64,000 nt of DNA from Amborella trichopoda (lineage: Eukaryota; Streptophyta; Magnoliopsida; Amborellales; Amborellaceae): positions 71,309 through 135,308 of the forward strand of contig NW_006495648.1 in NCBI RefSeq assembly GCF_000471905.2, read 5' to 3'. A program made the position numbers and the translations under genes. Under the pieces are notes generated by a model. That model was given only the letters and a program-made list of their open reading frames with translations, was not told the origin of the DNA and did no database searches. Below, in pieces: positions 22,291 through 32,520 of this stretch. Every line of letters begins with the position of its first letter. The stretch's first letter is position 1.

Positions 22291-25200
22291 TGATGTAAGG
22301 ACCAAGGTCTTCCTGGCCAAGGAAACACGTGCAGTGGTAAGAGACAGATAAGAAGAGAGGCATCGCTGTTTGGAGGCATTGCTGTTGGCGAAGTGAAGAG
22401 CACATGGCGAAGTGAAGAGCGCGCGGCGAAGTGAAAAGCACACGACGAAGTGAAAAGCGCGCGGCAAAGTGAAGAGCGCGCGTCGAAGTGAAGAGCGCAC
22501 GGCGAAGTGAAGCGCGAGCAGCGAAGTGAAGCATGCACGGCGAAGTGAAGCGCGGGTGGCGAAGTGAAGCGCGGGCGGCGAAGTGAAGCGCGTGCGGAGA
22601 AGTGAAGCGCTCGCGGCGAAGTGAAGCGCTCGACGAAGTGAAGCGCGCGAGGTGAAGTGAAGCACGCGCGGCGAAGTGAAGAGCGCGCGGCGAAGTGAAG
22701 AGCACTCAGCGAAGTGAAGCACGCGCGGCGAAGTGAAGAGCCTGTGACAAAGTGAAGAGCGCATGGCGAAGTGAAGGGCGCGAGGTAAAGTGAAGAGAGC
22801 GCGGCGAAGTGAAGAGCGTGCGGCGAAGTGAAGAGCACATGGGGAAGTTAAGAGTGCACGGCGAAGTGAAGAGCGCGCTACAAAGTGAAAAGCACACGAC
22901 GAAGAGCGACGAAGTGAAGGGCTCGTGGCGAAGTGAAGGGAACTCGGCGAAGCGAACAACACCGCACGCGTAAGAGGTAACGCCTCGCGAAGAGTGGGCT
23001 ATCACCGGCAATTCGCTGCCGCTTGTATTTCTGACATGCATGAGTTGTGAGTGCCACTTTTAGAGTGCATGCTGATTTGAGAGACACTTGTCGAGATTTT
23101 TGAGCCTTTTGGTAACACATGGTCAGCCACCTCAAACACAAGAGTACTTAAGCCTCATCTCTCTCCCACTACACTCACTCTTCTTCTCTCTCTCTCTAAG
23201 ACATAAGGTTTGAAGAAGGGACAATTGGAGGGCAGCCATTGTTGGGCGGGTGAGAGCTGTGAGAAGAGGATTGGAGAAGGCACCATTGTTGTTCATGTAA
23301 GTGGATCCATCACCATGGCATTGTAGTCATAAGGATGCATGGGAATTTATGCACGTAAATGAGAAAGGAAAGTGTATGTGATGTACTAAATCCTTATGTC
23401 TTGTTTACTGAAAGTTGGGGTTTTTGTTCTATGATAATGGTGGATGTTGAGAATGAATGTATGATTCTTAGATTATGTAAGAAAAGCATGTTATGTGTGT
23501 ACATTGTGAGAAAATAGTTGTTATCATGTTCTTCACCATGGAATGAAGCTCATGGAATGTGTTCTTGAGATATGTTATATGCTACTGTGAAATTCCAGAA
23601 ATATGTGTGTTCTTGAAAGAGGCTTTTGAACAGCCAAACGTGGTCCAATTGACCTCAAATCACTGCCATTGGAAAGATATATAAATCTAGTTAGATGTTA
23701 GACTTTTTCCATTGTTTAAATTCTTTATGAAAATGAAGTTATGTTTCTAAATGAGAAGGTATATCATTGTCGACTGTTTTCTTGGATTTTCCACTGATGC
23801 TACTGTGGTCACTGATTTTAACTAACAAAACGGAGTTCATTTACAGTCAAACCATAGCCATTTGAAAGATCTTTGAATGGGATAAAATTTTCATGCTGAA
23901 AGTATTTTTATATTCTTCTTATATTGAAATTTATACTTCATTTTATGAAGGTATATCACTGTGGGCAGTGTTGATAAAATTCAGAACTATCACCTTGTTT
24001 GGCATAAATCTTTGAACCACCAAATTGTATCCAAATACTTTAAATTAGCTTTGTTAGAAAGATATACGTCTTGAATTAATTTTTTATTTTGAAATCGTCA
24101 CAAGTTGCTTCAAGGTTTGAGAATTACAGTGATATGAACCAGGGTATGTCGCTGTCCCCTGTGCACCGCAAGGTGTAGTAGCTAGTAAACCCTCACCTCT
24201 TTGAACCTGTAAGAGGTCAACCCCCCCCACCTCCTCAATTTGAGGGATAAGTGTGTTTAGTACAAAACTAGTTTTGGAACCATCTTCAAACTCTAAATGG
24301 TCCAAAGATTGTGACCCTAATGGTAAGTGCACGTCATTGCCCTTGATGGTAGGAAATTGAGAGGTAAGGCTTAACTGACATAATGTTACCATTACTATGA
24401 TAGTGTCATTGTGATATTGTTAAAATGTGATGCGCCACTACCAAAATGTGATATTGATACTATCATGATAAGATACTGATATCATCAAAATGTGATACTA
24501 TGCTGCTTATGTGATATGTGATTTATAAGACTTTTGATACAGGGCACTGCACAATAGGTCATCGGTTGCTAGTGTAAAATGTTCTCATATGATATATGTG
24601 CATGGCAGCATGCTGCTTATGTGTTATGTGAATGGTCACCCACTGTGTGAATGATGGTGCTGACAGCTAAGATCTTTCCTTAACTCCCCATGATAGGACA
24701 GGAGTCAGGATGTGAATGTGAATATTTGTGAGGGTCGCACCCCCTAGATTTATATGGGCACTACGCATTCGATCACCCAATGGTAGTATAACGCTCTCTC
24801 GCCAGAACGGCACAAGGAAAGGGTCATGTGTTGCAAGGCCACTGCCTATTGAAAACCCCAAAGCGCACTGTGGATGTGTGTGTGTGTGTGTGAGGGCATT
24901 ACGAAGTGGGACATCCACTTGTCATTGTCCTCCTTCCTGAATGAGGGTAGAGGTTTCAAGCAGCAAGATTAGCTTAACCTGAGCAATGAAAATTCTACTT
25001 CGGGAGTAGGATTTACTAGTTTTGTAACTATGTTATGTTGTCCCTACTATATTGTCGATAATGAAGTCATTTATGACTCACGTGTTGTATATTAGATTGC
25101 TTCATCATAATAATGTGAGAATATTAGAAAGCATATTGGAGGACTCCACTTGGTACTTTGTGAATAAATGTACACTGCATATTGTTATCACTGTTATACT

Positions 25201-25667
25201 AGTTGGAATGCAATAGTGTAGATCTGCTTACTAGGTTGTTAGCTCATTCCATCTCAGTTACATAACTGTAGAGTGAAGGGTGTTGGCATCTATGCTAAAG
25301 GACGGTGGCCATTTGAGGGTTTGAAGCTCGAAGTTGAGAAGTTTGAAAGGTCGTCCTTCGAAGACTTTTATAATATGTTTTGGTGGTCTCATCCATATGA
25401 TGTATATTTTATTTTATGTATTTTGGGCCAATAGTGCCTTGAAGGAATTGTAGAAACTTTTGAGATACTGAATAAATGAGATGGCTGTACATTTGAATTG
25501 ATATCTTTCTGTCGAATGGATTTATTACAGTTTTCTCTCATGGTTTGCTCTTGATTCCAGGTTTTTATGCGCTGAGCCAATCCCACCTGAGTGACGTTCA
25601 CCACCTCTGGTCGCGATTCCTACGCTCTGTCACCCTCCAACAGGGGTCCAGGGGTGGGGTAGTGACA
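22291..25667 (+). mobile_element. 3' LTR of the chromovirus (about 3.38 kb)
   Basis: It starts TGATGTAAGG after the polypurine tract and ends GGGGTGGGGTAGTGACA at 25667. The right half (about 24660-24990, with 'GCGCACTGTGGATG', 'GGGTCGCACCCCC') matches the reverse of 31690-31990 in the LTR at 30648-33997, which has almost the same length. This supports both ends. A 19-bp minisatellite fills 22389-22965 and a TG run lies at 24873-24892. The CT-rich stretch near 23160-23200 could be the transcript leader. No 5' partner LTR is present because the element is truncated at 18.3 kb. Confidence 0.75.
22389..22965. repeat. 19-bp GC-rich minisatellite, about 30 units
   Basis: The unit is GAAGTGAAGNGCGCGCGGC, 19 bp, repeated about 30 times with CG-rich variation and a few shorter units. 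As 19 is not a multiple of three, the reverse strand is open in all three frames and translates to the same 19-residue motif ('ALHFAARASLRRALFTSPR'). This is a by-product of the repeat and not evidence for a gene. It lies near the 5' end of the LTR. Confidence 0.9.
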
Positions 25668-25712
25668 CCTTACACCCTAAAAAATTGTCAAGAGCCTCTT
25701 CAAAATTCATTC

Positions 25713-27460
25713 TTAACTCGTCTGCACGCCGCAAGGCCTTATCCCTCTACTCCTTGAGCTCGAAAATACTCTTGGCAAATACGTCTGCCAAATCACAGAC
25801 TGACACCGCTTTGGAGCCCAGCCGCTCCAATGAATGAGAATGTCGACGTACCATCTCCTACCCCAGAGGCATCGAGATTTTAAGGAGGCCACGCGAGTTT
25901 TCAGCTCCCCAATCTCGCACTCCGCAACCTGAATTTCATCAAAGAGACTAGTGATTTCCTTTTTGAGATGAGCCTGGTCGGAGAGGTGCTGGGCCCTTAA
26001 CCGCTCATGCTTCTCCATGACCGCACCCTGGCTGGCCAAACGTTTCTCAAAGATGGTCAGGCATTCCTCATTGGATGCTCGCACCTCGGTTTCACACACG
26101 TGAGCCTCGAATCCCCAATTTGAAATGTCCCCCAACAGCCTATCACTTTGAAATGTCCCCAATTTGAGATGTCCCCAATTTGAAATGTCCCCAATTTGCA
26201 ATCCCCAATTTGAAATGTCCCCAATTTGAGAAAGGACACCCATTTATCATTTGAAGGCACAAGCGCAGCATCCCCCTCAACATTAGAGCCTTGTCATCTG
26301 AGGGTGATGAGGAAGGAACAGCCACACTGACTACATTGAGAAGAGGGACTTCAAGGATGGGGTCCCTTATGACAAGGGCAAGAGATTCTCCTGAGGGTGA
26401 CGAAGGTTCAAGTGAAGCCTCCAGCGAGCGCGCCTCCGAGGCTGGCGACTCTAAGGTGGGTGACGCCGCTGATCTCGATGAAGAGACTCTCGGAGAGGGC
26501 GTTCTCTCCGCCTCCACTGCCAAAACAGTCGAGGCAAAGGTTGCGGGGAGCGCAGTATACATAAAATGGTCACTAACAGAAGGCGACACCTCCGCCCTGG
26601 CTCTCGAAGAAGGCCCCCTCAATTGACCATCCGAACCGGGCGAGGATGAACTTATTCCTCTGAGTGGAGCCAACACCGCTTCTGAGGGCGGAGGCAATGG
26701 AAGGCATAGTCGGTGTTGTACAAGCCCCCACCCACGCGTGTTTCACAAGCGACGCCGCCGAGGACGTGTCTGAGGTAGACGGATCCTCCTCACTCACACG
26801 GACTCTTCTCACCAAAGCTGAGGAGGTAGGTTTCAACTTCTTCACCCCCTTTCTCTTTCTTCCTCCTTTTCTACCCTCCCTCATAGGAACACTCACCAGC
26901 TCCATAGCCGTGCGGACCCTCGGATCGTGCTTAGCCTTGTCAATTCCACCAGTCCGCGACCCACTTTGCCTCGGGGTAGCCAACCCCTAGGCAGGTCTTT
27001 CTTCACTGCCAGAGACAACACCCTCCTTCTCCCCAACAAATAAGAAGCTAAGGCCAGCAAAGAAAGACTTTGTCCAACCTAACAACGACAGATACTCCAT
27101 GCCTACCTCGTCCTTCTCTAAGGAATGGGGTCTCGCGAGCTCTTTCTAGCTGAGGGGGGGGGGGGTAATAGTCTAGCTCGAAAATTCGAGAAAAGAGAGG
27201 AGTGAAGCACTTCCCAGCCCTACCATCCCAATGAGAGCAATTGATCTCTTGCCAAGGGTGGTTCATACGCCAGTAGGCACGGCTGGCAGCATCCCACCAC
27301 CGTCGGTATTCATCGATCACACAACCCAAGTGACCGTAATGAGGAATCACGAACCAGTTCGAGCCCGGGAGGTCGAGACAAGTCTCACACGCCGTCATCA
27401 TGTCAAGGTTGGTTCAGCCCTCGTGACTTGTCACCGAGGCCTCGGGTTCATGTGGCCCCC
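25713..27460 (-). pseudogene. PMD gene copy 1, C-terminal half (basic and coiled-coil parts)
   Basis: In minus direction it starts near 27401 with 'NWFVIPHYGHLGCVIDEY', 'RRWWDAASRAYWRMN', 'NCSHWDGRAGKCFTPLF' and 'FELDYYPPPPQLERARE'; the four Pro come from 12 C (G run at 27154-27165). Next is a Lys/Arg-rich patch 'GRKGGRKRKGVKKLKP' (about 26850-26890), a possible nuclear-localisation signal, then a Ser/Pro-rich region (26143-26697). A likely coiled coil ends it (25790-26090, 'EKRLASQGAVMEKHERLR', 'LFDEIQVAECEIGELKTRV'). Frames change several times. This order (PMD core, WW-rich block, basic patch, coiled coil) is what I recall for long PMD proteins of plant repeats, but I did not search. Confidence 0.6.
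26110..26235. repeat. 16-17-bp tandem repeat CCCCAATTTGAAATGT
   Basis: The unit CCCCAATTTGAAATGT (minus: ACATTTCAAATTGGGG) recurs about seven times with small variants. The translated minus strand becomes 'NWGHFKLGTFQIGDISNWG'-like in any frame. It interrupts the C-terminal part of PMD copy 1, between the Ser/Pro-rich region and the coiled coil. It is a local slippage expansion. Confidence 0.85.
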
Positions 27461-27499
27461 CTTTTCTTCCAAAGTTAAGGATACGGGGGCACAACATCC

Positions 27500-28982
27500 C
27501 TAGTCTAGGCTGTGCTGACACGCAAAACAATGAGGAAAATGCCCCTCAAGTTTCTTGTCACCTACAACTCGGTACGAGAGAATACAACCTCGTATGCTCT
27601 CTCTTGTATCCGTGGTCGCCCCGTCGAGCGACTTTGCAAAGCCGACAAGAAAGACCTTATCAGAAGGGCCACCCACAGGAAAAAGGTTGCCCTTGGTAAA
27701 GAAGGTAGTCGTGGTCAGGAGTTTACGGGCATCCCTCGGCTCCCTAGGCACAGGCTCCATCCCGGTGATCTTTAACATGTGGCGGCAGGTGGCATCAGTC
27801 AAATTGCCATTATTTTCATATGCCCCCTGAAAATACACGGAAAGCCACCCGAAAATGTACTGGATAGGGAAGCTTGTCGTAAAACACCCAAGAAGATCTT
27901 CGCCTGCAAGGGCCTGATTCACGATGTCCCTTGGGGGAACCTTCCCATGAGCAATGGCTCCCAGCCCATGGAAGATGCTGCATAAAATGTGCAAAGCTAA
28001 CACGAAGCCGGCCCCTTCGACCATCATACAGGCCACATAAAAGCAGCATGGCTGAATGAAGTAACCCCTCGAGCTCGGCAGGTCAAATTTACACAGGAAG
28101 AGGGCCAGGTGCACAACCACGTATACGCGGTCCCGCCCTACACGCTTAGGAGGGTCACTGTCTTCTTAGAATCCTTAATGGCCTCTGCCATCAGCACATT
28201 GTCATTCCACATGACGTTTAAACTTGCGTCTTCCCTCCATGATCCGGAATGCACCCTTCCGGATTTGAGCTTGAACTCCGAGAGCAAGAGCTGATAAATC
28301 TCAAAAAGTTCACTATGACCAGACGGAGACGGCCTACCCCTGATGTGTCGGGGCCAAAGATGGCCAAATTGCTTGGTACAAACTATTTATACTCCTCCCC
28401 TAATAAGGGAAGGCCGCCCACAAAGTACAAATCCAGAAGGGTAATTCCAAGTTCACCAGCCTCTAAGTGCCAACTATTATTTCTAGGGCACCATGTCTCC
28501 AACAAAGCCTTGATGGTATTGGGGCAGCCGTCATAATAGCTAGCCGAGTACTGACACACCGTGGCTAGTCTGCAATCCTTCAAGGTTTTGGTGAAAGAGT
28601 CAAGGACGTCAAACGTCTAAGTGTTATACCCGGCCACAAATTGGTGCTTCCCTCAAAACGAAGAGCACCGGCAGCCCATTGAAGGCCGGCTTAGCCAACA
28701 TCCTCTTTCCTAGCATGGGCGTATCCTTGTTGAAAGCAAAATTCCTATGCAAGGCATGATAAAGAGGTGTGTCATCTCTCTGGATCAGAGGCTCCTCATC
28801 GTCGCTCCCAAATGTGCTGAGTTTGGTGCTTTCCCCCACATAGGTGATGCTAGAGGGCCATTTTATCTCCAGGGTAGGTTCAATGTTTCCAAGCAAGGTT
28901 CCCCTCACCAAGACGATGCCCGTATAAGAATTAGTTCCCAGCTCCCCCGAACAGGGCAACTGGTTCACGTCAAGAATGTTCG
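27500..28982 (-). pseudogene. PMD gene copy 1, exon 2 with plant mobile domain
   Basis: Exon 2 begins after the AG at 28983-28984 and reads in frame from exon 1: 'NILDVNQLPCSGELGTNSYT' (28980-28920), 'IEPTLEIKWPSSITYVGES', 'EPLIQRDDTPLYHALH'. After a frameshift near 28640 it continues 'KDCRLATVCQYSASYYD', 'IKALLETWCP', 'WHLEAGELGITLLDLY' (28383-28583). The last words are the signature of the plant mobile domain (PF10536). Another open part (27500-28120) has 'LALFLCKFDLPSSRGYF', 'HGLGAIAHGKVPPRD' and 'ATFFTKGNLF'-like 'TTFFTKGNLFPVGGPSDK'. PMD proteins include the domesticated MAIL1/MAIN factors and many transposon proteins. The molecular activity is not known. It is a pseudogene. Confidence 0.75.
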
Positions 28983-29061
28983 CTGCAAAGAAGCAAAGGA
29001 AAGTGAGGTGAGCAACTCAGGTCATGCTGCTTAACAGGCAGCAAAAGGAAAGAAACCTTAC
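28983..29061 (-). other. 79-nt intron of PMD copy 1
   Basis: The minus strand has donor G|GTAAGG at 29061 and acceptor CTTTGCAG|CG at 28983. Removing it joins a 31-nt first exon to exon 2 in frame. Copy 2 has an intron of exactly the same length at the same codon. Confidence 0.75.
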
Positions 29062-29092
29062 CAGGAGAAGGGGCGACGCTTGTGCAGGCCAT
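29062..29092 (-). pseudogene. PMD copy 1, first exon (31 nt)
   Basis: ATG at 29092 opens 'MACTSVAPSP' plus one base of the next codon, then the GTAAGG donor. It is too short to be found as an ORF. Copy 2 has 'MASIRAAHYP' at the same place. The first exon is proposed because the two copies share ATG, length, donor and reading phase. Confidence 0.65.
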
Positions 29093-29202
29093 TACTGTCA
29101 ACAGACAACTTTGCTTGAAGAAGATGAGGGAAGAGACGCGAGCGGAGGATAGAAAGGAAGTCATGATTCACAATTCAAAGGTGAATCCCTATGCGTCCCC
29201 CA

Positions 29203-29214
29203 TCTTATAAGAAC
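29203..29214 (-). promoter_or_regulatory. TATA-like box upstream of PMD copy 1
   Basis: Minus-strand TTCTTATAAGAT lies about 110 bp before the ATG at 29092. The matching word GCTCTTATAAGAAG lies at the same distance in copy 2 (43476-43488). Conservation of word and spacing suggests a core promoter or transcript start region. Confidence 0.55.
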
Positions 29215-29219
29215 CAAAG

Positions 29220-30647
29220 AAGGGAGATCGCACGTCTCGCAAACCGATGAAGCAAGTGAGTGGCCCAATTATAAGAGGGCGCGAGCAGCACGCAGAGCAA
29301 AGTGTCACATGAAAACAAGAGGACGGAAGAACAAACACACGCGAATCGAAGTGTCGCACGAGCGAAATGTCACGTGGCTCAGAGGTACGGAAGTACGAAC
29401 AACACGTGAAGCGACGTGCCACATGTGCGAAACATCACACCTCGTCCCGAGGAAGCATTGAGGACATGTAATCACGTTATCGTACAATGCCAACACAGCC
29501 CTCTCATTCAGCATTTACTACTCCGCATGTGTTACGCGGCTCATCAAAAATGGCACACCTACCACCAGCAAAATGTCGCTCAGGTACGCAACTCTTCCCC
29601 TCTCAGCCCGTACAAATCCCATGCCCACTCAAAAGCTTGGTGCACACTCATGCACCACTATACTCGACGAGCAAGCGAACTTTATTCTTTGTCTCGCCCA
29701 CACACACATGACCCTCTGTGGACCCCAAAAAAAAAAAATGTGGGATCCTTGCGAAAATCAGAAATGACGCATACCCCAAGGGCTGGGACGAAAACTCGCA
29801 AGGGTGTTCCAACCACCGAGTCAGACCAAACGACAGCTACTGCATAAGCAAAATGAGAGTTTGACCATTTCTTATCCTCACCATCAGCAGGGATAAGAAC
29901 TAAGCCAATGAAAAAAAAGCGGCGCAATGGCAACACACACACATGCACACAAGTCAAAGAAGGAGAATTCAACGCGAAGGAGAATTTTATTTCATGAACA
30001 AAGAGGATTACAAGATTGATGGTAACTTCAATAAAAAGAAGTACATCTGTTCTGGAATGAATCCACCCCCTCAAGAGCTTCGCTGCCTCCTCGCGGTGGT
30101 GTTGCCTTCTAAGAGGTTGTGTCCATCTCTTCAAGCAAGACTTGAAGAAAACAAAGAGCGCCTCTTCCTTCTACGTGTCCTCCGGCAAGGGCGAGGGGCC
30201 AAAACTTGGTTACCTGAGCAGCAACAAGAAAAAACCGAACAATAAGGGCCCTACTCCACTTACCAATAGTTTACCCAAGCATCGAACTAACAGACCGACC
30301 CGATCCTCTGATCGGTCGACCACCACCAAAAAAAATGACAAGCTAACCACCGCCCCTGCATTTTACCATCATACCTAAAAAGGTATGTCGGGATTAACGG
30401 TGGCTGACCCTCCACATCTTATACACGGCCATGAACCTTATGCCATGGCTTCCGTACAAACAAAGGAGCCCTGAAGCCATAGGCCCACCATTTAGTACAA
30501 ATCCGCTACCGCCTTCCACTGGGTCAAACATCTTCACCCAGATGCCTAATGCTCAAACACACCCCAAAAGCCGGGACATGACAGCCAGCGCCAACATAGG
30601 ACCTACGAAACACAGAAGAAAGAAAAGTCTTTGCGCGACCTTGTCAC
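29220..30647 (-). other. Upstream region of PMD copy 1
   Basis: This is non-coding sequence shared with 42300-43470 upstream of copy 2. Shared minus-strand words include 'CTTATCCCTG.TGATGGTGAG', 'GCGAGTTTTCGTCCCAGCCC', 'CTTTTCTTTCTTCTGTGTTT' and 'GTGAAGATGTTTGACCCAG'. Short open frames on both strands are not conserved and are ignored. It is cut at 30647 by the start of a chromovirus LTR. Confidence 0.6.
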
Positions 30648-31329
30648 ACCCCAAGTTTATAACACTAAAATTTCCTGAGATGTGACAGTTTATTATTAAG
30701 GAACAACACAAGTTCTAAATTTTTACTATATATTATATTGCTGCAAAACAATTTTTTTATCATATTCTTCTTATACTATGTATAAAACAACATTAAAATT
30801 TTATTTACATACTGCACTAACACGAATTTTTCTATTTCTAAAACTTTTGTACAAAGTCTACTCCAACTATTCTTAACATGAAGATCAAGATATTTACATC
30901 TTTTGATGGGACAAAATTATAATGGCGAATTTGAGTCAAAAGTTACAAAGGAATTTAATCATGACTACAATTCCTTCAAGGATGGTCCTGCTGCATTCGA
31001 ACTATGAGACTGCAATTACCTAGAAAAATTACATAATTTGGTGAGTTTGGCTACTCAATAAGTGACCATTACTATCCATACAATTCACGGCTAGTGGTGC
31101 AAATATTTCTTTAAATAATACATATTAAGCAAAATTTCAGAGTATCGATTTCATTTTAATGCACACCATTAAATAAATTCATTTCTAATCTCACCCAGGT
31201 CATGTATTCCTTATTGGACAATTAAAATAGGCATGGTACATAAACTAAATGTACGTGATTCACTTCGGGATCATATATAATCTAATAGTGTTAAAACATC
31301 ACTGCATTTGAGTATCAGGCATGGTCAAC

Positions 31330-31692
31330 AGGCATTTACAACAACAAAATCCAATCAACGTGCATTCACAACAATACAAATCCTGCAATAGAAGCACTAA
31401 TCATTCACAACAACAACAAAAATATTGTAGTAGAAGCACTAACCATTCACAACAATAGAAATCCTGCAGTAGAAGCACTAACCATTCAAAAAACAAAAGT
31501 CCTGCAGTAGAAGTACTAACCATTCACTGTAATAGAAGTTCTGCAGTATAAGCATTAACCATTCACAACAACAGAAGTCATGCAGTAGAAGCACTAAATT
31601 TAAAAATATTCACAACAACAGAAGTCCTGCAGTAGATACAGTAGCCTTACAAATATTCACAACAACAGAAGTCCTGCAATAGAAGTACTAAC
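31330..31692. repeat. 39-bp tandem repeat, about 8 units
   Basis: The unit is CATTCACAACAACAGAAGTC then CTGCAGTAGAAGCACTAAC, about 38-40 bp, with variants and some longer units. It lies inside the minus-strand chromovirus LTR. Confidence 0.8.
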
Positions 31693-32029
31693 CTTGGGTC
31701 CAAGGTTAGATCTTCTACCATCCCACAGGAAGAAGCACCACCAACGGGTAAATCTGTTGCGTGGTACCTCACACATGCACACAGTTCCAGCACGCTTTGG
31801 GGATTTTGATAGGCAGAGGGCTTGCTAGACACGACCCTCTCATGTGCCCTTCTAGGGAGAGAGCGTTACACAACCAAAGGAGGACCCAATGCATAGTGCA
31901 CTAACATAGGTTTGGGGGGCACGACCCTCCCCAACAATCACATCCTAACTCTGCTTCCTATCATGGAGAGTTAGGGAAAGATCACAGCTGCCGGCACCAT
32001 ATCACATCATATCATAACAAGGGCATGTT

Positions 32030-32335
32030 TTCATATTCTCATATCTTATCAAAAGCATGTTACCATGCTCACATATCTCATCAGAAGCATGTTGCCATGC
32101 ACACATATCTTATCACACATATCTCATTAGAAGCATGTTACTATGCATGCATATCTTATCACACATATCTTATCATAAACATGTTGCCATGCACACATAT
32201 CTCTTCAAAAGTATTTTGCCATGCACACATATCTCACCAGAAGCATGTTGCCATGTACATATATCTTATCGCACATGTCTCATCAGAAGCATGTTGTCAT
32301 GCGCACATATCTTATTAAAAGCATATTGTCATTAA
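32030..32335. repeat. Tandem repeat CATATCTCATCAGAAGCATG, about 8 units
   Basis: The units combine 'CACATATCTCATCAGAAGCA' with 'TGTTGCCATG' and range from about 30 to 45 bp, with an extra 'CTTATCACACATAT' piece in some. It lies inside the minus-strand chromovirus LTR. Both strands give His/Tyr/Ser-rich open frames with no gene features. Confidence 0.8.
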
Positions 32336-32520
32336 ACAAATATATATATAACTTATAGTATCGAAAATATTACAGTTAAATGCAGGAATATCTCAGGGAA
32401 TATAGAGATATCAGGGAAATGAAGTCACTTACAATACCTAACATTTAGGTTGGAAATATTACCATTAAACACCGAAATACGTGATACTTACTGTTGATCA
32501 ATTTATAAGGAGGCGACAAT

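Larger units (their letters stand above)
25668..30647 (-). mobile_element. PMD-gene segment, copy 1
   Basis: This 5-kb segment carries a degenerate plant-mobile-domain gene with its own upstream region. It is flanked on both sides by the 3' ends of chromovirus LTRs (ending at 25667 and starting at 30648, facing each other). The upstream part is colinear with copy 2: 30620-30500 corresponds to 42305-42440, 30050-29700 to 42650-43000, and 29214 to 43478. Terminal repeats of its own were not found, so whether it is a MULE-like transposon, part of a retroelement or a captured gene stays open. Confidence 0.6.

Noticed and set aside
22073..22962. Three reverse ORFs of about 200 codons (His/Phe/Arg/Ser rich)
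   Set aside because: All three frames are open through a 19-bp repeat; the same peptide motif in each frame shows it is not a protein signal.
24870..24940. ORF with Val/Cys repeat at a TG run
   Set aside because: It is a (TG)n microsatellite in the chromovirus LTR.
26291..26990. Plus-strand ORFs of 111 and 108 codons
   Set aside because: They are antisense to the Ser/Pro-rich and basic parts of PMD copy 1, which reads on the minus strand in the order expected from the PMD core.
32025..32335. His/Tyr/Ser-repeat ORFs on the plus strand
   Set aside because: They are frames across the CATATCTCATCAGAAGCATG tandem repeat inside an LTR.
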